In this document: piece after piece, positions 13,950 to 17,438 of the stretch | Position numbering within the stretch: position 1 is the first letter of the stretch | How the letters are laid out: each line of letters starts with the position of its first letter | Assembly: GCA_022510885.1 (NCBI GenBank) | Contig: JAFLSP010000021.1 | Location: forward strand, 1 to 17,438 | DNA length: 17,438 nt | Source: Treponema sp. | GTDB lineage: Bacteria; Spirochaetota; Spirochaetia; Treponematales; Treponemataceae | Direction: 5' to 3' | Notes under the pieces: generated by a model | The model's database searches: none | What the model was told of the DNA's origin: nothing | What the model saw: the letters and a program-made list of their open reading frames with translations, nothing else | Program-made: the position numbers and the translations under genes

Positions 13950-15495
13950 GCACCACGTTCGGAACGGTGCTCGTCTCCGCCTTAAAATGGATATATTTGA
14001 ACGGGTGGATGTCGAGCGCGTTGGCATACCAGCCGCCCACGGCCGTCGGGCTGATGACGTGCAGGCACACGGAATGCGACAAGGGCAGAACCACGCCGTC
14101 ATCCAAGAGCACCTGCTCCGCCTGCGCGAGCAGTTTGTTGCGCTCCGCGCCGTCCGTCGTCTCGGCGGCATCGGCAAGCAAACGGACAAACTGCGGGTTT
14201 TTCCATGCAGTCTGATTGAGCGTCGAGCCTTCGCGGAACAGCTCAAGGAACGCGAGCGGGTCGGCAAAGTCGCCAATCCATGAGTACGTGAACAGGTCGG
14301 CGTTCCAGCTCGGGATGCTGTGCAGGTAGCGCTCCTCCGACGTCTTCTGGCACTGCACGTCAACGCCGAGCGGCGCCCACGCCTCGCGCAGAATCTCGTA
14401 CTCCTTCCTCATGCGCTCGCTGTCGGTTATGGCAAAGACGAGCGGAAGCAGCTCGTCGGCAGGAATGCCCGCTTCCTTGCGCGCCCGCGCCATCAAGTCC
14501 TGCGCGTCCTCAAGCGACGTATCGGTCAGCCCCTCCACCGCAGGATAGCCCACAAGCGGATAGATGAGCGTAGCCGCCGACACGAGCGCCTGAGCGCGCA
14601 GCACGTCCCACGGCACGGCGGCAACCAGCGCGTTCCTGAACGCGGCGTTGCTCCAGACCGCGCCCCGGCACGCAAAGAACAGATACTCCGTACCAAATTC
14701 AGCGGCAATGCGCAGGGCGGGCTTGTTGAGCAGCGAATTGGCATCCGCCATGCTCACAATCCAATCGGCGCGCCCCGTATTGAACAGCCATACATTCTCT
14801 TTCGGGTCGTTCGACGCGATAATCGTGATAGACGGCAGCGCGACGTTCTGCGCGTCCCAGTAGTGCGGGTTCTTCTCCAGCACGATGCGGTCGTCCTCGC
14901 TCGCCCTGAGGCAGTACGCGCCGCTGTACACGCCGTCCTTTCCGCTCATCGCCGCAAAGGCATGATGGCAGAGAACGCTCGGCAGATGCGCCATCGGAGC
15001 GTCAAGGCTGACGACGAGCGTCCGCTCGTCGCGCGCGACGATGCCCACGTCAGACGCGCCGACAGCACCCGTGCGGAAATCCCGCGCGCCCCTAATGCTG
15101 TCCAACAGCGACGCATAGGGCGCGGCAGGAGTCGCCAAAAGCCGCAGCCAGGAATCGCGCACGGACTGCGCGGTTATCGGCTCGCCGTCGCTGAACGCAG
15201 CCCCCTCGCGAATCGTGAACGTCCACCGTTTCTTGTCACGCGAAATTTTGTGCGCGGCGGCAAGCGCGGGGACCGGCTCAAGCGTCTGCGGGTCATACGA
15301 GAACAGCCCCTCGTACAAGCCCGAAAGCACCTGCGCCTCCGAACTGTAGTTTGCCGTGTGCGGATGCAAATCGTAGTCGTGCTTTGCCACCACCATGACA
15401 AAATCGCGCTGCAAGTCGGCGCGGGGAGACTCCTGCGCAAAAAGCGCGGCCGCCAAACACAGCGCGGCAAGCGCGGGAAAAAGCCTAGTCCTCAT
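13942..15495 (-). CDS. Oligopeptide/dipeptide-type ABC substrate-binding protein (SBP family 5)
   Basis: A 517-residue exported binding protein of the OppA/DppA family that would deliver peptides or similar ligands to an ABC importer. The signal peptide (1-20) ends LFA|Q and no credible lipobox is present, so it is likely a free periplasmic protein. Family regions: ANYSSEAQVLSGLYEGLFSYDPQTLEPVPALAAAHKISRDKKRWTFTIREGAAFSDGEPITAQSVRDSWLRLL, with the typical FxDGxPxTAxDV-like motif; SGAYCLRASEDDRIVLEKNPHYWD; and a C-terminal block with SWNADLFTYSWIGDFADPLAFLELF. No permease or ATPase gene is next to it, so its importer lies elsewhere. Its first 11 nt overlap the end of the upstream 469-residue gene, implying co-transcription and coupled translation; only a weak purine stretch precedes its ATG. 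Confidence 0.92.
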   Translation of the reverse strand: MRTRLFPALAALCLAAALFAQESPRADLQRDFVMVVAKHDYDLHPHTANYSSEAQVLSGLYEGLFSYDPQTLEPVPALAAAHKISRDKKRWTFTIREGAAFSDGEPITAQSVRDSWLRLLATPAAPYASLLDSIRGARDFRTGAVGASDVGIVARDERTLVVSLDAPMAHLPSVLCHHAFAAMSGKDGVYSGAYCLRASEDDRIVLEKNPHYWDAQNVALPSITIIASNDPKENVWLFNTGRADWIVSMADANSLLNKPALRIAAEFGTEYLFFACRGAVWSNAAFRNALVAAVPWDVLRAQALVSAATLIYPLVGYPAVEGLTDTSLEDAQDLMARARKEAGIPADELLPLVFAITDSERMRKEYEILREAWAPLGVDVQCQKTSEERYLHSIPSWNADLFTYSWIGDFADPLAFLELFREGSTLNQTAWKNPQFVRLLADAAETTDGAERNKLLAQAEQVLLDDGVVLPLSHSVCLHVISPTAVGGWYANALDIHPFKYIHFKAETSTVPNVVRR

Positions 15496-16894
15496 CCGCT
15501 ATTCCCAAATTGCGCATCTGCTCGACTTCCTCTATGTACGCCGCGTACTCCGCGCGCACCTGATTCGCCTTGACCACGCAGTTCTTGATGGACGTGATTT
15601 CCATCTTTATGCCCTTGATTCTCGCCTTATTCGCCGGAGCGGCCGCCTGCTTGAAGAAATCGTCCAAACCGGCGAGCATACCAATCATCTTATTGCCGTC
15701 CGTAACCTGCGCCGTCACGAATTCGAGGATTTTGTCCTCCTCCTGCGCCGCAATGTTCGCATACGTCTGCCCGTCCTTCACCGCATAGGCCGCGTACCGC
15801 CGCGAACGCGCCGCAAGCTCCGCCATAAACTGGTGGAAGTCCACCTTCTCGCGGTGCCGCCCCTCGCCATCGCCCACGATGACCGGGTACAGGCACGGCT
15901 TCTCGCTCAAATTGAACGCCCGCCGCATGAGCCTCTTCAGTTTGTCGAACAGCGAGTTGTGCTCGCTCTCCAGCACGCCGTGGTTCTCGCTCAGCTTCTG
16001 CAGAACGGTCTCCAGCTGCGGCGACAGCGCGCCCAGCACGCGCACCGCCTCAAGAATCATCGCCTTGGTGTCAACCTTTTTTTTCCGCTCGACCTTTGCC
16101 GTCACCGCGAGCTTGGCAAGCACCCCCTGCTGCAACGAATCCCGGTTCGGCGCGGCATCCTCCTGCACGATTTCCTCGACCAAATCATTGTAGAACGGGG
16201 TCTTTCCCATGGCGGCGACAAAATGCTTCTTTATCTCCTCCATCTCCGCGCTCGCAGACTGGGCGGCGGCGTTCGCGTCGTAGCCCGTATACATGAACAC
16301 GTTCCGGCGCACCTGCGCCTTGTAGTTCTCCTTCTGGAACTCCGCCAGCTCCCGTATGATGCGCATGATTTCCGTCAGCGCCTTGGATGCCTTGCTGAGA
16401 CTGTCCGTCACCATGCTCTGCGTGAGCGAATCGAGGTTCATGCGCCCTCGGGAGACCAGCTCCGCAAGCCCGCGCGTGTTCTGCTTCGCGTTGTTCGGCG
16501 TAAACTGGTTCCATGCGAACGCGGCGTTCAGGTCGGCGAACTTCTTGATGACCGGCAGCGACAGGTTCGAGATGGAGAATTTATAGTAGTTGCACAGGAA
16601 GTCGAGCGTCGATTCATAGTCCGACAGCCGCATCCCGATTTTCATGCTGCGCTCGTTCTCATTGAACGCCGAACTCTCCGGCGCAACGATGTCGGAAATC
16701 TTCTTGTCCAGCTTATACGGGTCGGGCGTGATAAGCGACTTCTTGACGAGAAAATCAAAGACATTCCTCACGCACGTGTGCAGCAGCCGATACTGCTCCA
16801 GGAGCGCGGGCAGTTCCTCCCGGTCATACCAGGCACCCTTTGCCTCCACCGCGTCGAATACTGCCTGCGAAAAACTGTTTTCTTCAATTGTCAT
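15485..16894 (-). CDS. Protein of unknown function, mostly helical, 469 residues
   Basis: I do not recognise a named family. The protein is soluble, without signal peptide or membrane helix, and mostly helical, with long charged segments that could form coiled coils (for example SLSKASKALTEIMRIIRELAEFQKENYK and the C-terminal TSIKNCVVKANQVRAEYAAYIEEVEQMRNL). A segment VIVGDGEGRHREKVDFHQFMAEL lies in the second half. The start is set at the ATG at 16894; an in-frame GTG at 16903 lies too close to the -10 element to be in the message. The coding strand has a run of eight A at 16077-16084 (ERKKKVD), a possible slippage site. The oligopeptide-binding gene begins inside its last 11 nt. It may be a cytoplasmic scaffold or regulator, but nothing proves this. 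A poly-G tract lies about 135 nt upstream. Confidence 0.8.
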   Translation of the reverse strand: MTIEENSFSQAVFDAVEAKGAWYDREELPALLEQYRLLHTCVRNVFDFLVKKSLITPDPYKLDKKISDIVAPESSAFNENERSMKIGMRLSDYESTLDFLCNYYKFSISNLSLPVIKKFADLNAAFAWNQFTPNNAKQNTRGLAELVSRGRMNLDSLTQSMVTDSLSKASKALTEIMRIIRELAEFQKENYKAQVRRNVFMYTGYDANAAAQSASAEMEEIKKHFVAAMGKTPFYNDLVEEIVQEDAAPNRDSLQQGVLAKLAVTAKVERKKKVDTKAMILEAVRVLGALSPQLETVLQKLSENHGVLESEHNSLFDKLKRLMRRAFNLSEKPCLYPVIVGDGEGRHREKVDFHQFMAELAARSRRYAAYAVKDGQTYANIAAQEEDKILEFVTAQVTDGNKMIGMLAGLDDFFKQAAAPANKARIKGIKMEITSIKNCVVKANQVRAEYAAYIEEVEQMRNLGIADED

Positions 16895-16904
16895 AATCTG
16901 CACC

Positions 16905-16933
16905 AGTATAACAGGTTTTGCGGAAAAAGTACA
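16905..16933 (-). promoter_or_regulatory. Extended -10 promoter close to the start of the 469-residue gene
   Basis: On the minus strand TATACT (16905-16910) is preceded by TGT, an extended -10. The -35 at 17 nt spacing is TGTACT (16928-16933), a poor match. Predicted initiation near 16898 would leave a leader of about 4 nt before the ATG at 16894, and no Shine-Dalgarno is visible. Confidence 0.45.
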
Positions 16934-17028
16934 GCGGGGAGAGGAGCGCGACTGGAAGCGGGGAAACGCAAGCTGTTTTTATGACAACAATACCATTCAC
17001 ATCACAGAATTCGCGCTCAGGCGTGACT

Positions 17029-17041
17029 GGGGGGGGGGGGG
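17029..17041. repeat. Poly-G tract of 13 G (poly-C on the minus strand), intergenic
   Basis: Thirteen consecutive G lie in the 251-nt gap between the partial RecG-C-terminus-like gene (ends 17146) and the 469-residue gene (starts 16894). It is the longest single-base run in the window. Runs of this length are prone to slippage during replication, and in T. pallidum intergenic poly-G tracts alter expression of nearby genes. Here it is about 95 nt upstream of the visible -35 of the 469-residue gene. The rest of the gap holds only that promoter; I see no other gene in it. Confidence 0.9.
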
Positions 17042-17145
17042 TTTTAGGGCAAACTGATTTTGATTGAAGAAGTTTAAGGGAACGCACAGCCGCGTGTCTC
17101 AGCAACGGCAAGGATGGGTGCGGCAAAAACGCTACTGCTCAGCGG

Positions 17146-17438
17146 CTACAAGCAATACTTTGTTCCGCGTCCGTTGCCCATAATTCTGACGAATCCGAAC
17201 GAAACGAGCGAATGCAGAATCTCGCCGACTTTGGATTTTCCGAACGGAACGGAGGCAACAATCTCGCTGATTGCTTTGGAGATGTTTCTGGAGAGCGTCT
17301 CATATACCGTGCGCTCATCGTCAGAAAGCGACAAATCCATGCGACTCAACGGCAAGAGCACGGAAATCGAATTGTCGGATATCTGGAACTCCGGCTTGAT
17401 GACACAATCTTTGTAACACTCCTTGATGCGGAGCACTC
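17146..17438 (-). CDS. ATP-binding/RecG C-terminus-like regulator with winged helix (partial, C-terminal end)
   Basis: The last 97 or so codons of a gene that enters from the right edge. The visible part begins LRIKECYKDCVIKPEFQISDNSISVLLPL, which matches the end of the ATPase-like domain often annotated as 'ATP-dependent DNA helicase RecG C-terminal' (usually RI-EC---GLPEPEFE-----F-VTL). A winged helix-turn-helix follows: LSDDERTVYETLSRNISKAISEIVASVPFGKSKVGEILHSLVSFGFVRIMGNGRGTKYCL, with the recognition-helix region around GKSKVGEILHSL and a wing ending GRGTKY. Such proteins usually carry an AlbA_2/Schlafen-type N-terminal domain, are not true helicases, and are thought to act as DNA-binding regulators. 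The N-terminal part is outside the window. No terminator is evident after its stop. Confidence 0.75.
   Translation of the reverse strand, partial: VLRIKECYKDCVIKPEFQISDNSISVLLPLSRMDLSLSDDERTVYETLSRNISKAISEIVASVPFGKSKVGEILHSLVSFGFVRIMGNGRGTKYCL

Noticed and set aside
14320..15573. A 417-codon open frame on the plus strand antisense to the peptide-binding gene
   Set aside because: Arg-rich translation without motifs, no ribosome-binding site, and fully covered by a recognised gene on the other strand.
15395..16984. A 529-codon open frame on the plus strand across the peptide-binding and 469-residue genes
   Set aside because: It is antisense to two genes with family motifs or sensible protein composition. 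Its translation is rich in Arg, His and Leu with no domain, as expected from reading G/C-rich codons backwards.
17023..17047. A plus-strand promoter with the G13 tract as spacer (GTGACT and TTTTAG)
   Set aside because: The -10 matches only three of six positions, the spacing is 13 nt, and no plus-strand gene lies downstream.
16884..17126. An 80-codon minus-strand frame that runs through the poly-C tract (Pro repeats), possible phase-variable small gene
   Set aside because: It overlaps the start and promoter of the 469-residue gene, has no ribosome-binding site, and its translation looks random apart from the Pro run. The tract is better treated as intergenic.
1..17438. CRISPR array, insertion sequence, phage genes, tRNA or rRNA genes
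   Set aside because: No repeat-spacer pattern, transposase, integrase or terminal inverted repeats were seen. The few gaps between genes are too short or hold only promoters, so nothing supports these.

Overview
The window is most likely chromosome from a Treponema-like spirochaete. The evidence is two adjacent genes for periplasmic flagellar sheath proteins (FlaA family), a tetratricopeptide-associated TRAP transporter operon (TatT, TatP and a fused TatQM) of the kind described in Treponema pallidum, several exported proteins whose signal peptides end in the same FA|Q sequence, and a 13-base poly-G tract between genes, as is common in treponemes. The genus is inferred from gene content; no 16S rRNA or other marker is present. 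Coding density is very high. I see no tRNA, rRNA, insertion sequence, phage gene or CRISPR array.

Layout. (1) 1-945, minus: two flaA genes, the second cut by the window edge, behind a near-consensus vegetative promoter. (2) 1189-2187, plus: class II fructose-bisphosphate aldolase with a 5' mRNA hairpin and a clear terminator. (3) 2241-2888, minus: a multi-pass membrane protein of unknown function. (4) 3059-5493, plus: infC-rpmI-rplT followed, almost without gaps, by a coiled-coil protein, a ZapA-like division protein and a YaiI/YqxD (DUF188) protein. (5) 11563 down to 5552, minus: one tightly packed operon, tatT-tatP-tatQM-GH3 (NagZ-like) lipoprotein-RsmB-like RNA cytosine methyltransferase, with ATGA overlaps at the last two joints. 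(6) 11629-13933, plus: a short-chain dehydrogenase and nicotinate phosphoribosyltransferase, each with its own promoter. (7) 16894 down to 13942, minus: a conserved-looking 469-residue protein of unknown function overlapping an oligopeptide-type substrate-binding protein. (8) 17146 to the right edge, minus: the C-terminal end of a RecG-C-terminus-like/winged-helix ATP-binding regulator.

How the genes fit together. The translation operon joins ribosome supply to a probable cell-division pair. The transporter operon joins a periplasmic binding protein and its TPR lipoprotein partner to a membrane permease, a surface- or periplasm-anchored hexosaminidase-like enzyme and an RNA methyltransferase. 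The binding protein has Cys where most TRAP binding proteins have the carboxylate-binding Arg, so its ligand may not be an ordinary organic acid.

Most unusual signals: the poly-G tract at 17029-17041; three genes whose best promoter lies so close to the start codon that the mRNA would have little or no leader (SDR at 11629, membrane protein at 2888, 469-residue protein at 16894); a palindromic -10 box between two divergent genes; and a perfect 7-bp hairpin at the predicted 5' end of the aldolase mRNA. I found no clearly new multi-gene system. The candidates for novelty are the transporter-hexosaminidase operon and the poly-G/469-residue locus.
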